This document shows positions 1 through 10,164 of a stretch of 27,291 nucleotides of DNA, in pieces. The DNA is taken from the NCBI RefSeq assembly GCF_000485595.1, contig NW_014577131.1:801092-828382 (forward strand). Reading direction: 5' to 3'. Each line of letters begins with the position of its first letter. Position 1 is the first letter of the stretch. The notes beneath the pieces were generated by a model. It saw only the letters and a list, made by a program, of their open reading frames with translations, was not told the origin of the DNA and did no database searches. This stretch comes from Priapulus caudatus. Lineage: Eukaryota; Priapulida; Priapulimorpha; Priapulimorphida; Priapulidae. The translations under genes and the position numbers were made by a program.

Positions 1-52
1 TACAAACAACATGAATATTTTTGTTTATTCCCCCTTATTCATGTTGTTTGTA
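1..52. repeat. Perfect 17-bp inverted repeat (hairpin)
   Basis: Bases 1-17 (TACAAACAACATGAATA) are perfectly complementary to 36-52 (TATTCATGTTGTTTGTA), around an 18-nt loop. The left arm touches the window edge, so the repeat may be longer. It could be the end of a foldback or MITE element; nothing in the flank identifies a family. Confidence 0.7.
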
Positions 53-463
53 GAATTATTATTGAGTAGAGAAACATTGAGGCTTTGGTAGTAAATACAT
101 TTCGTGTTTACATGTTTATTGAGACGTTCCAAGTGCCTGTGCTGTATATAGGCAGGAAGGGTATATGCATGCATGCAGCTATGCGGGGGGAGGTGGGGGT
201 CAAGTAGGGCGCACTGACGGATATGCATTACATCGGCTCGACGGTGTCCCGCTAAAAATACCAAAGGCAATCCGAACTAGGATACCCACCACTTCTTCAT
301 CTTCGTTTACTACAGTCTGCGAGGATGGGAGGGGGGATATTGCTCGTAGTGTGTGAAGTGAATGAGGGGGTCGCGCTGTATGTATATATGCAGATTACGG
401 TGAGATCGCTGTTCACGCGTCGAATGTTCTGCTTGTAGTGTGTGACTGAGATGCTTGTTGTAT

Positions 464-468
464 GTGTG

Positions 469-503
<35 letters not shown>

Positions 504-541
504 ACGCACGCACGCGCACGCACACGCACACAGACAGACAG
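464..541. repeat. GTGC/GCAC microsatellite with mirror-image halves
   Basis: A run of (CGTG)n passes directly into (CACG)n and then CACA and CAGA repeats, so the two halves are complementary and can form a hairpin; alternating purine-pyrimidine also suits Z-DNA. Short GC-rich relatives occur at 648-669. Open frames here only reflect the repeat. Confidence 0.85.
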
Positions 542-1770
542 ACATGCTGCTTTGCAGCCGTGGATGTAATATTTATAGCCACCATAAGCCAGCAGCACTT
601 GGATTCTTCGTCAATACAGAAGTATCAGTGTTCGGGCTCCCTCATTATCACACGCGCACGCGCGCACGTGTCTGTCTGTCTGTCTGCCCGTTGGCATCTA
701 TAGCTAGCTATACGTGACTGCTGCAGAATACAGATGAATAATGATGCTGCCCTTGGCTAACCGAACTACTAGTGTTCGTTACTGTGACGCAACGCTGTAC
801 TGTCAGCACAATTGCGTGCGAAACCGTGATATATATTCTGCGAATGTGGCGTTCCTGTCATCGTGACGTCGTACGTGTCGTCATGACATCGTGCGTCACC
901 ATATATAGTGGTGTGGTCTGGTGCAGTGATGCATGGCCCAGGATTAGGTTATTTGCGTACACGTGGGTTACTGCGTCACGAATATATCAGCGCGTATAAC
1001 GACGATTCCACTTTCGAAGTCATTTGAACAAATATATCATGAATATATGCATTTATACATATATGCATATATATACATATATATATGCTTGATAATAGCA
1101 GCACTTGGTAGAAGTTTCATTAGGTTTCCTGCTGATATGAAGAGAATTAATTCTAGTTCAAGTTGCTTTCACTATTGAAGGGTGAGGCAAGCAGCAACCG
1201 CAGTACCAGCCGCCCACAAAACAACAGTGTCAGCGTGACGTCAAGTTCGCTGTTGTTTACTGACTGCATGATTGTACATGACATTAGATCACTGTGGTTA
1301 TGGATGAATGATGCCCATGACGTCAATATACTGCAAAATATGTTTGGGTGAAACCTGCATGCGGCGATGTAGTGTTGCTAGTAGTGATGGGGAATGGGTC
1401 GCTGTTTTTTTAATGTTTTTCTATTTAAGTTTATAGTAGATTCATTTATGTTTTAGGTGGATAGATTTAAATCGGATGAGTAAAACGTGGTTAGATTTGT
1501 TGCTAGCCAATGTAGAGTAAATTATCATAATTTATTACTATATGATGCTTCAATGGTGGAGGGTTAATAATTGCAAGTATTCCGAATGCTTTTCATTCAT
1601 GTAACGTCAGGGCTTAATTAGTATTTCACTGATTGCTGCACTAATTGTGATAAATTCTGTAAGGTTCTGTATTTGACTACACTTTCCTGTCGACAATATA
1701 CTAACGTACTGTATGCTATACTGCCATGCTAGTTTCTAGTCAGTAGTGCAAGAACGTAGAAAATGCTGTA

Positions 1771-1812
1771 TGATGGATGGATGGATGGATGGATGGATGG
1801 ATGGATGGATGG
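1771..1812. repeat. (GGAT)n microsatellite
   Basis: About ten tandem GATG units, with a few extra units near 1853-1865. Confidence 0.9.
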
Positions 1813-2831
1813 TGAATTTGGGGGAGGGGATAGGTGGATGAATGGTGGGAGAGATGGATGGATGAATATAGCTACCATCAGACATTTATCCATTTGACGA
1901 TACTTGTGTTAGAAACACATTTATTCGATGCAATGCTACGAGCGTGGCTGTTAGTACATGGCTTAGGTTCATGCGTAGAAATAGCTTGGATTTAATTAAC
2001 TTTAGAGAAGGAATGTAGGAAACGTAATGAGCATGATTGCCAAGAATTGGCTGATATATTCAGTTTAAATTGAAACGAATGACAACGGCCGTGTATCACC
2101 CAAACACACAGGCAACCTACAGTAGCTACTATCTAATGGGACCTCCGGCTGTGCAAGACAGAGATGCTCCTATAGCTACTGTTCTAATTCGGTCTACCCT
2201 ACAATCTCTGACAGCTTCTAATTAGAAACCTTGTTAGAGGCTGTGGTGTAATATGCAAGGCCTATGGCAGTACGTAGGTGGTTTTTAATGAAACTCGTGC
2301 ACTTGCTGTTAGCTATTCCGGGTTCTGCACCGTGTTTAAAAAAAAGGCGGAAAAAAATAAACCGGAATTCGTGCCAGTGCAAGCTATCTACAGCATAGGA
2401 ATAATAGGAGAGTATACTGTAGTAATAAAAAGTTCATCTCATTTGTCTGCAGATCATTTATTGGTTTAGCATGGCATTTTGAGTGTATTTGCTTAGATAT
2501 GAACTAAGCTCTAATTTTTAGCTAAGTTTGTTGGGTTGTGTTGTAGTTTAATAAAATGTGTTGCATGCTTGTTCCCTTCCTTTGTTTTTTGTATCTATTT
2601 TGATACTGTAAACTGGTATATGTCAAAATCCGTATGTTCAGATTGACTTTTTTGGCTTTTTTTCTCTGTGTTTGTGCCTACAATTTAGGGTTGTATGCCT
2701 GTGTGTGTGCTGTCCACACACGGTTTTATCAAGGGAGGACTTCATTTGCAGAATTCTGGTTGTTTAATTTGGCTCCGTTCCTGTCTTGCCGAGAGATCGA
2801 GTGTGGCATCTGTCAAATGTGTGTACATACG

Positions 2832-2862
2832 CACCCGCACGCACGCACGCACGCACGCACGC
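2832..2862. repeat. (GCAC)n microsatellite
   Basis: About seven ACGC units followed by CACA-rich sequence. The short open frames here are only a translation of this repeat. Confidence 0.85.
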
Positions 2863-3849
2863 TGCCGCACACACACCACACGAGTGTGGCCCGATTGGTA
2901 CTGGAGCTGGCCATGTTGACATTCAGATGAACCAGTGGTACCGATTTCTGTGACGGAAGCGTCAAGGAAACGGGATACTGTACTGCATGAGCTTTGATCT
3001 GGCCACCCGTAACAGCATTACAGCCACCTGGAAAACCGTACGGATCAGAGCAAAGCATGTGTGAACATAAAGTTTTTACCTGAATCAATTGGCTAAATTA
3101 GGAGGATTTTGGCGAGGGTTAAAAATGGTATCAACGAACAACTGAATAAACGAATACGTGAGAATGAATTTTAAAATGCATGAACAAATAGATGGGGAAG
3201 TGTGCGGATATTGGTATTTGATTTGGAAGCGAGGTTTATTTGAAATGTTAAATATGTAGAACATGAGAAAAAGGAAGTACGAACAAAGCTGTAGCGTGGC
3301 CCAACTGCCCAAGATTCGTGCAATATATCCTGCTATCCTCAAAGTGTCTAGACCTTTCTCCCAATCTTTAATCGCTTTTCTCCCACCATAACATCTAAAC
3401 AATATTTGATTGTTTTGGAATCGCAGCAGAAGTTGGTTGGTGTTAACTAACTACAGTCCTGAGCAGCTGCTGTAATCCATGCTGACTATGGGCTAAGAAT
3501 AATGATTTCTTATACACAATAGCGATCACTTTCGCTGTCAACAGACTCATCCTTCATGAGCCTCTGTAGAACTTCCAGTATTACCTATTTTACTGCGTAT
3601 TTATACTTACTGTCATATCTCGAATCTCAGAACAATGCTGTGAGCAATTCGCTTTAATCGCTACTTGTGAGAGAACATCATTTCGCACAATCATGGCGTA
3701 TTTTATTTAAACGTATTCTCGTGTTGTTCTATACAGGTGTTTACTAGGAAGCCTGTTTAGTTGAGAGTGCCCACTCACGGCGAGTATAACTTGATAGGTT
3801 AGATGATTCTAGGATGTGTCAGTTGCATTTACTTGTCTTGCTTTTTCAG

Positions 3850-3946
3850 CACGACCCGTTGGAGAGTGGCCTGAGGTTCATACCGTTCTTCTATGGCCTG
3901 ACCCTGGTGATTAACCTCTTTTCTGTATTCTACAAAGGACCACCGA
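3850..3946 (+). CDS. SLC20A: SLC20/PiT phosphate transporter, exon A
   Basis: Internal exon of a sodium-phosphate symporter of the plasma membrane. It begins after a pyrimidine-rich acceptor ending TTTTTCAG and ends at GA|GTAAGT. Reading in phase 0 it gives 32 codons plus one base. It starts HDPLESGLRFIPFFYG, continues with the hydrophobic stretch LTLVINLFSVFY, and ends KGPP. This matches the SLC20 segment with DP..GLR..P.FYA and INLFS.MY.G.P, which in the family lies just before the membrane segment preceding the large intracellular loop. The leftover A joins the TG of exon B to form ATG (Met). The residues immediately upstream in the protein must come from an exon outside this window. Recognition rests on remembered family sequence, not on a database search. 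Confidence 0.93.
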
Positions 3947-4745
3947 GTAAGTTTTCGTGTTCAAAGTAGGTGTGTGCGTGTGTAGTAGTGGCCTAGCCAC
4001 TAGGAGTGATAGTAAATAGCTCACTTAAAACATCCGCACGGGCCTGATAAAATCGGTTCTGTGTTTCAGTGTCTGTTTCGATCATTTATTGTCTAGCGTT
4101 ACAGTTATGATTTGAAAAACGACTTGCGTGGAGTCGACTTCTGTCGTAAGTCACAATATCCTGAAGTGAGCAGCATTGGCAGGCCAAGTGAATCGCGAAG
4201 TTTGCATGCGGTCAAAGGTCAACGAAGAGAAGCAAGCAACTCGACTAAGCTTTTTTCTTATTCTGTGAGGATTCGTGTGCGCTAACAGTGAAATGAAGTC
4301 CAATTTTGAGGCAGGTTTACTGCACGTTCACCAGTATATTTGTGAGAGGTATGAGAGTGCATCTGAAGTATTGTTTTACTTAGATTAGAAGATTTTTTAA
4401 GTGTTTTGGCGGCAATGTACCCTTTGAACATTCATGTTTCTATTGCCGGCTGACCATCGGCTGGCCAGCGCTGGAACTGAAATGGTTATAATCGAGATCA
4501 GGAAATGTTTACATGAGACTTTCCATTCTGCGTGCCAAGGCACTTACAAGTTACATATTGCATGTTTGAATTAATGTAAAATTCGGATGCTTTCGATATC
4601 AAATGTAAGGTTATTTACTCGAGTCGTCGGGAGCATAATAATGATGTAGGGTGATTTAAAGCTGTATTTGTTCAGTTCATTGCAAATCGATGTGTATGTA
4701 TTCAGATTTGACCGTTGATTGTGTAACTAGCCTAACAGTAATGTT

Positions 4746-5389
4746 TAGGGGTGGGACGATACGTACCACAATACGCCTTTCACGTTAGCCTAGGATACGT
4801 ATCGTGATACTTTCAAGAGAAACTACCTAGCAAACTATACTGGTGCTCTACCAATCGAGTGAATGCTTGCAAATCAGTGACGTGGAGTGCTGGGTAAACA
4901 ACTGCTACTGAGCTGTGATTCGTGTCTTGCTTTTGCTTTCTGATGAAGCTACGTTACTAAATGATAAGGATTTTATTTGGTATGATATGAGTATCGATAT
5001 GTGTATCGCGAAAAGTCAGACGTATCGATACTTGTATCGCAAATAGTTTGGCGTATCGATACGTGTATCGCGAATAGTTGGGCGTATCGATACGTGTATC
5101 GCGAATAGTTGGGCGTATCGATACGTGTATCGCGAATAGTTGGTCGTATCGATACGTGTATCGTGAATAGTTTGGCGTATCGATACGTGTATTGCGAATA
5201 GTCAAACGTATCAATACGTGTATCGCGAATAGCCAGACGTATAATCAATATGTGCATTGCTAATAATCAAAAGTATCAATGCGTGTATCGCAAATTGTTG
5301 AATCGTGGTTTGTGTATCGCGAATAGTCGGGCGTATCGATACACGTATCGTCGTGGGTTCGTATACATCAATGAATCGTGCCACCACTG
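4746..5389. mobile_element. hAT-like MITE with internal minisatellite
   Basis: The left end TAGGGGTGGGACGATACGT and the reverse complement of the right end, CAGTGGTGGCACGATTCAT, match at 14 of 19 positions. Flanking 8-mers GTAATGTT and GTGAGGTT agree at 6 of 8, fitting a decayed 8-bp target duplication as in hAT elements. The CAGGGGTGGGACGATA-type end with a CGATA-rich body is a common non-autonomous hAT design in animal genomes (established knowledge). No transposase is present. Family assignment is inference. Confidence 0.55.
4985..5345. repeat. 31-bp CGATACG-rich minisatellite
   Basis: About ten units of a 31-bp repeat containing GTATCGATACGTGTATCGCG followed by AATAGTTGGGC. The central units are nearly identical and the outer ones decayed. 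The core GTATCGATAC is palindromic. Minus-strand open frames here encode only a repeating TRIDTPNYSRYTYRYA-type peptide. Confidence 0.9.
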
Positions 5390-5450
5390 GTGAGGTTGCA
5401 CTAACGATTCACTAACGACGATTCACTAGCGATGTTATTGTTTGTTTCAG

Positions 5451-5570
5451 TGCTTCGTTTCGACCGCATCCCGCTCTACGGATGCATCATCCTCAGCATC
5501 GGCGGAGGCATCATCGTCTGCATCGCTGTTCACTTCTTCGTCGTCCCGTGGCAGCGGCGCAAGATTCGCA
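5451..5570 (+). CDS. SLC20A: SLC20/PiT phosphate transporter, exon B
   Basis: Membrane-spanning exon of the transporter. The acceptor is TTTGTTTCAG and the donor CGCA|GTAAGT; 120 nt, phase 1 in and phase 1 out. After the split Met codon it reads LRFDRIPLYGCIILSIGG, then a hydrophobic run GIIVCIAVHFFVVP, then the basic end WQRRKIR. This aligns with the family segment LGFDKLPLWG...FFVCPRMKRKIE, the last membrane helix before the long intracellular loop. The basic cluster at the end fits the cytoplasmic side. The last A joins GG of exon C to give Arg. Codon use is strongly GC-ending, unlike the surrounding intron. Confidence 0.95.
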
Positions 5571-5604
5571 GTAAGTGCGCGCGCATCGTCGTCATCGGTG
5601 TCGT

Positions 5605-5740
5605 GAGCAGTACTCAGGGACGAGAATTTTCCTCAGATCCAACTCATCTTGGAAATTTCTCGGATTTGACAGTCCCTGGGGTCGATTTTGTGAAACGTGT
5701 AAATTCGATGAGAAAAGTTTAGGGGGGTTTAAAATAAAAA
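5605..5740. repeat. Dispersed repeat shared with 19.7 kb and 22.7 kb
   Basis: The stretch around GATTTGACAGTCCCTGGGGT, followed by TGAAACGTGTAAATTCGATG and a G-rich GGGGGG end, resembles 19720-19835 and 22720-22835 (GATTTGATAGTCCCCTGTGT...GTGAAACATCTG...TTGGGGGGTG). It is probably an old interspersed element. I cannot name the family or set its ends. Confidence 0.4.
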
Positions 5741-6035
5741 TAAAATAAAAATAATTAAAGTAAGATTAAGAATGTAAAATCTGTATTTCAACTCTCAACA
5801 GTATCTTTATTTAATCAGATTCTTCTCTGTCCAAAGCACTGTATTCACTTGTGTTTATATATGTTCAGTCGTAATCTTATATCCTATCTTATCCTATCCT
5901 GCATCATCAACAAGTAAAACACAATTGTATTAGATTTAATGATAAAATGCGTGAATACTTGGCTCCCCACCGACTTCCCCATGATTTCCCCTTTTAAAAA
6001 ATGATTTTTTTTATTCGAATCCTCGAGTACTAAGA

Positions 6036-6600
6036 CGTAAGACGCGAGGTCTTGAGGAGTGAGGGGCGAACGCAGCAGACGGAAGACGCAGCGTGGGATA
6101 ACCGTGCAGATGCAGTGCTGTTGACGTTGGGGTGCGGATGCTGCGGGCAGTGCACACACAGGGGAGTGCTTTCGCGAGTAGGCCGTGCCGATCGCTCGAT
6201 CGCCGGAAAGTTACGAGGGCGCGCGCTCGTAGCGTAAGCAGCGCAGATGTAGGGGGCGCTCGCGTAGCGTAAGAAGCGCAGATGTAGGGGGCGCCCCGCC
6301 GCCGGCAGTGCGGCTGTAGGCGGCGCTCGCGGTCGTCTGAGGGGTTTTCGGCGCACCGCGTGAAAAACGTGCGCCGTGCTTCCAGCCGCAAGTACAGCGG
6401 CGCAGTACGCGTGGCGCGTGGAATGCTCTTCTTGCCTCGCGCGCTTGCGTGTCGGTTTGCAGGTCACCTTGCGGGTGCGATGCTGCGCGTATCCGCAGCC
6501 GGGTATTCCTTTGTAAATGTAGATTGGCGCGCGGAATGGGTCGCGCGCGGCACACGATTGCCGGCAGCTCGTCGTCGCGGCCTGCGTGCGCTGCTGCCTA
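6036..6600. other. GC-rich, CpG-rich block
   Basis: About 560 bp of GC-rich sequence inside intron B-C, sharply different from its AT-rich flanks. It holds a tandem pair at roughly 6228-6262 and 6262-6296, both containing GCGCAGATGTAGGGGGCGC. It is open on both strands, but the predicted peptides are Arg/Ala/Pro rich, as expected from base composition. It could be a CpG island, a promoter-like element or an unrecognised GC-rich transposon; I have no evidence to choose. Confidence 0.45.
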
Positions 6601-6773
6601 ATTAACAACTGCGCTAATCACCTTAGTGAACTGCGCTAGAGAACAGCACTAGAGAAAGGCGCTGACTGCAATGTGTGACCTTGTGAAGCCTTGGAGATGA
6701 GATCGGTACTGTGTGCGTGCATCCTCTACGGGTGTTCGCCTTCGTAGGCAAGATCCTCCTGTCTCTGCCGCTA

Positions 6774-6822
<49 letters not shown>

Positions 6823-6845
6823 GCTCTGCTCGTCTCTGCTGTCTC

Positions 6846-6911
<66 letters not shown>
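6774..6911. repeat. (CT)n microsatellite
   Basis: Two long pure CT tracts separated by a short interruption near 6820-6848. A polypyrimidine tract this long can form triplex DNA and is prone to length error. Confidence 0.95.
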
Positions 6912-6913
<2 letters not shown>

Positions 6914-7685
6914 CTCGTCTCTGCAGATTGATCTTGCGATTTTTTAGTTGGGTTAGCGAGAGCGGAGGGGGGTGCATCTGTCGCCGTGCGTTGAAATATC
7001 CGCCCGCGTGCGTCTGTTATCAGACTCGTCCAGAGTTGCTCTTCTGAGATTACGTGGCAATTTGCGGATTCTTAGAGCACACACTTGCTAATTCCTCGAT
7101 AAATTTCTAGATAAATGCCATTCAGTTCGATGTATGTAAATGTAATTACCAAAGTGTTTGCACGGTGCATCTATGCTCATGAGATGGGTAACCAGAGATT
7201 CTGATTTCTGAATTTATAAATTATGCACTGAGAGATTGGAATAAAATTAATTTCAACTTTCGTCATGGCAGGATTCGTTTTAGGGCAGATTCCACTGACT
7301 CCTGTAATATCTCACTTTTCTGAAAGCTCTGTATAATGCATTGCATTTTTTATAGACTCTGAGCTAGAACTGATTGCGGCAGCGAATTATCTAGTGATGG
7401 ACAGAAATTATTTAGTGTGTACGTGTGTTTCCTGCTCTCTCTGATAATGAAAGCAATACTTCCATGCATTCCTGTCTGTCTGGATATATGTACATCGCAG
7501 TTCATGAAACTTTTTACCTTTTTTGGTGTCAAATATTTCCAATTTATACTTGTAAAAATCACATGTTATTCGCGTTTCGAGTACATCTGAGTGACGATTT
7601 ACGTTACTAGTGATTTGTTTTCCCAGCCGGCACTAATGCTGCAAATGCAGCCGGCGACGTAATAGGGTAAAATATAGTTGAATAA

Positions 7686-8060
7686 CGAGGGTGCGAAATT
7701 AACGGGAGTCCGAAGTCAAATACTCCCTGATTTACTGTCTGACTCCCTGATTTGACATATGCAGGAGTCTGTGTGACTCGCTGAATATTCTGCCATACCA
7801 ACTAGTTCGTTCCAGAGCACAGCCTCGCGGAATTACTGTATTTTTTCAGCTAATGTCCAAAGAAAATTTTGCAGACGTGCAACTCCATGAATCTTAAAAA
7901 TAAGCACATGATTTATTTTTAATATCTTTAATTTTGAACCTCAGACTGCGGACTCCCTCATTTTGCTGCGGACTCCCTCATTTTGCTGCGGACTCCCTCT
8001 TTTTGAGGGTAGGGAGTCTGTTGGACTCCCTAGTTGTTCAAAAGTTCATTTCTACCCCTG
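7686..8060. mobile_element. Possible MITE with ACTCCCT repeats
   Basis: The left end CGAGGGTGCGAAATTAAC and the reverse complement of the right end, CAGGGGTAGAAATGAAC, resemble each other and resemble CAGGGGTG-type hAT ends. Inside are three 20-bp tandem units containing TGCGGACTCCCTCATTTT (about 7945-8007) and scattered GACTCCCTGATTT words in both orientations. I find no convincing 8-bp target duplication, so the boundaries are tentative. Confidence 0.4.
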
Positions 8061-8181
8061 GGATACCGTACGTTCTCATCGCTCTTTTCATCGTCATTAG
8101 TGCGTGGCTTCTGACGACGTGCCGGACAACAACGAACGTAACGGTATACGTGGTTTTGATTGTTGTTTACGCCTGTTGCAG

Positions 8182-8295
8182 GGGAGGTGGCGTTTCAGCC
8201 GATGAGTCCGATGATGGAGATCAGCCTCGTGACGAACGACGTCGAGAACGGAAACAAGATCCTGCCGCCGCCGCCGCAACCGAACATGACCGAAG
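8182..8295 (+). CDS. SLC20A: SLC20/PiT phosphate transporter, exon C (loop)
   Basis: First loop exon. The acceptor is CCTGTTGCAG and the donor GAAG|GTTTGT; 114 nt, phase 1 in and out. With the split Arg codon it reads REVAFQPMSPMMEISLVTN, DVENGNKILPPPPQP, NMTEG. It is hydrophilic apart from a few Met/Leu residues, has a four-Pro run, and follows directly on the basic end of exon B, so it should lie at the start of the large intracellular loop. This loop is poorly conserved in SLC20 proteins, so the call rests on splice sites, phase agreement with B and D, and GC-ending codons rather than on similarity. The donor GTTTGT is weaker than its neighbours. Confidence 0.82.
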
Positions 8296-8336
8296 GTTTG
8301 TACGGTTTGATAAGCGTGATTTGGCACTAGGTATAA

Positions 8337-8666
8337 GGCCATAATAAAAATATTGTTTGTTTGACCCTCACCCGACCGACCTGCCGAAAAGGGGCCGACT
8401 CAAGAAAATTGATTGATCTTTACAAAAAAAAATTTCATTTTTACAAATTGTATCACTGTACATTATATAAATCTGTAGGTAATACATTATATGTGCCAAG
8501 CAAAACAAACATTCAACATAAAAGGTATCTCCACACAAGCACACCCGAGCGTGTAGACACCATGCTGAATTTGTAAAAAAAAAAAAAACGCCTACCTGTA
8601 CCTACCTACCCAAACTTTTCAGCCTGGGTCGGGTGAGGGCAAACAATGATTTTTTTAATTGTGGCC
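8337..8666. mobile_element. PIF/Harbinger-like MITE, copy 1
   Basis: Terminal inverted repeats of about 40 bp begin GGCCATAATAAAAATATTG at the left and GGCCACAATTAAAAAAATC at the right (reverse complement), and both run on into CCCTCACCCGACC. The element is flanked by TAA on both sides (8334-8336 and 8667-8669), matching the 3-bp TWA target duplication of PIF/Harbinger transposons. No open frame of note; non-autonomous. Two further copies lie at 20855-21161 and 23796-24105. Confidence 0.75.
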
Positions 8667-9120
8667 TAACCGCGCTGTGCTATGCTGAAGTGTTGCGAGA
8701 TCTTGTCGTGGATCGAGTCATGCCGTCGGTGCTTACAGAGTTAGTCCAGTAGTCGTAGTGGTTCTAATTCTTGATTCTCAATTTAATCTTGATCTTGATT
8801 CTTAATTCTTGCGCATGCGACGGCCATCACCTGCACGTGTGAAGGCTCCAGACAGGGTTTCGACCGCTGAGCGAAGCGTGTGTTACTACTTTTGGTTCGA
8901 GGATTTTCGTCGCGTTCTTGCTCGTTCACGTCCGGTAGCGGTCGGCTTTCGTTGCTTATTTATTAGTTGTGTATTTATTAGTTACTCACGCGTGTGGCCC
9001 CCACCGACGACGCCGATTCTTGTGTGTCGCCTGCCGCACGAGTGAAGGCCCCGGGGGAGCGTTGCTACCGCTCGACTGGCGCGCGCCGTCACGATTCACG
9101 CTTCGCGGTCGCCGTTGCAG

Positions 9121-9338
9121 GGATGCTGACGCACAAGGAGTCGCTGGACGCCGTCAAGGTGAAGCTGAAGGAGGAGAGGAAGCGGCGCGAGAGCGAGTGC
9201 AACGAGTTCACGACGGCCGACGGCGCGGACGGCGACGCCGGCTCGCTGACCGACAGCCGGGGCAGCCGTGAGAGCATCGACCTCAAGAAGTCGTGCGTGA
9301 CCTTCAGCATCGGCGCCAACCCTGGCGACAAGGGCAAG
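9121..9338 (+). CDS. SLC20A: SLC20/PiT phosphate transporter, exon D (loop)
   Basis: Second and largest loop exon, 218 nt, acceptor CGCCGTTGCAG, donor GGCAAG|GTGAGC, phase 1 in and phase 0 out. The split codon gives Gly, followed by MLTHKESLDAVKVKLKEE, RKRRESECNEFTTADGADG, DAGSLTDSRGSRESIDLKK and SCVTFSIGANPGDKGK. The first third is highly charged and could form a short helix or coiled coil. The middle is Ser/Asp/Gly rich with possible phosphorylation sites. The end resembles the TVSFKLG-like stretch seen in vertebrate loops, though weakly. Codons are almost all G- or C-ending. The exon's 3' end is partly duplicated about 300 bp downstream. Confidence 0.88.
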
Positions 9339-9359
9339 GTGAGCGACGCGAGAGGTGTG

Positions 9360-9600
9360 ACGATTCTAGGGTCACGATATGAGACGTGGGTCACGATACG
9401 ATACGTAGGTCACGATACGATACGTGGGTCACGATATGATACGTAGGTCACAATATGATACGTAGGTCACGATACGATACAGAGGTCACGATACGATACG
9501 TAGGTCACGATACGTAACGTAGGTCACGATACGTTACGTAGGTCACAATACGATACGTAGGTCACAATACGATACAGAGGTCACGATACGATATGTATCT
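9360..9600. repeat. 19-bp minisatellite downstream of exon D
   Basis: About twelve units of a ~19-bp repeat, GTCACGATACGATACGTAG, starting some 20 bp after the exon D donor. Related decayed units continue at 9700-9740. The CGATACG core is shared with the 4985-5345 minisatellite. Confidence 0.9.
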
Positions 9601-9646
9601 CGGTGGGGCCAACCCGGGCGACAAGGGTCGAGGCAACAAGGCCAAG
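9601..9646 (+). pseudogene. Duplicated 3' edge of exon D with donor
   Basis: This stretch repeats the end of exon D and its donor. From 9606 it reads GANPGDKGRGNKAK then GTGAGCGGCG, compared with GANPGDKGK then GTGAGCGACG in exon D. The following intron bases, including AGAGGTGTG and GATACG, are also alike, so the duplicated unit was exon edge plus intron start. It has no acceptor of its own, and continuing from exon D would meet a stop in the minisatellite, so I do not include it in the coding model. Confidence 0.7.
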
Positions 9647-10058
9647 GTGAGCGGCGGCTTAGGCCAGGGTCAAGAGGTGTGGCGATACGCTGGGGTTACG
9701 ATACATAGGTCACGATACGATACGTATATCGATATGTAGGTCCCAACCCTGGATAGACATTTGATTTTAACAATTGGATAACTGTTTCATGATTTAATGA
9801 TGATATAGAGGTTTATTAGTTATATGCCATTCTGATGTGATGAGATGACAATATCAAGTGTGGCACCCAAAATGGGTGGTACGTCCTTGATAATTCAAGA
9901 TAATTTATTTATTTGAGATTGTTGATTGTATTACCATAGAAAGTGTTTCTCCATTCTCTTCATAGATAGAAATTTCTCCATCTCTTGTCTTTTGATCATT
10001 CACGATTTGGGTTGTGAGTATGCTATGTCTATTGCATTGTGGCCATGTTTGTTTGCAG

Positions 10059-10164
10059 TTGGCACCTTTGTACGAGGATGGCAATGTCAAAACACCAAAC
10101 ATGGCAAAGGCAAACGGATTGAACATTCCCAACAGTGAATCTAAAGTGCCGCTCCTACAAGCAT
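10059..10164 (+). CDS. SLC20A: SLC20/PiT phosphate transporter, exon E (loop)
   Basis: Loop exon of 106 nt between acceptor GTTTGTTTGCAG and donor GCAT|GTAAGT, phase 0 in and phase 1 out. It reads LAPLYEDGNVKTPNMAKAN, then GLNIPNSESKVPLLQA. There is no recognisable domain. Its support is the clean splice pair, unbroken frame and exact phase agreement with exons D and F. Codon use is less GC-rich than in exons B, D and H. Similarity to vertebrate PiT loops is too weak to claim. Confidence 0.78.

Larger units (their letters stand above)
53..3849 (+). other. Non-coding stretch upstream of exon A, probably intron
   Basis: I see no stretch here that translates to SLC20 N-terminal sequence (for example the GANDVAN-type signature of the first PiT repeat), and no other recognisable protein. 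Open frames are short and lie in microsatellites or AT-rich sequence. Because exon A codes for the middle of the transporter, this is most simply the intron preceding it, but an undetected small exon cannot be excluded. It holds the microsatellites listed separately. Confidence 0.6.
3947..5450 (+). other. Intron A-B
   Basis: 1504-bp phase-1 intron, GTAAGT...TTTCAG. The 3' part is occupied by the hAT-like MITE and its internal minisatellite. I see nothing coding in 3960-4740. Confidence 0.85.

Noticed and set aside
297-717. Several open frames of Thr/His/Arg/Cys-rich peptides
   Set aside because: Translations of the GTGC/GCAC microsatellite on both strands.
4957-5257. Minus-strand repeat proteins with TRIDTPNYSRYTYRY units
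   Set aside because: Direct translation of the 31-bp minisatellite within a MITE; no start context or conservation.
6030-6608. 192-codon minus-strand open frame
   Set aside because: It follows the GC-rich block; the peptide is Arg/Ala/Pro rich without any domain, and the opposite strand is equally open.
9339-9646. Extension of exon D to the second donor at 9646
   Set aside because: The 308-nt extension is not a multiple of three and meets an in-frame TAG in the minisatellite.
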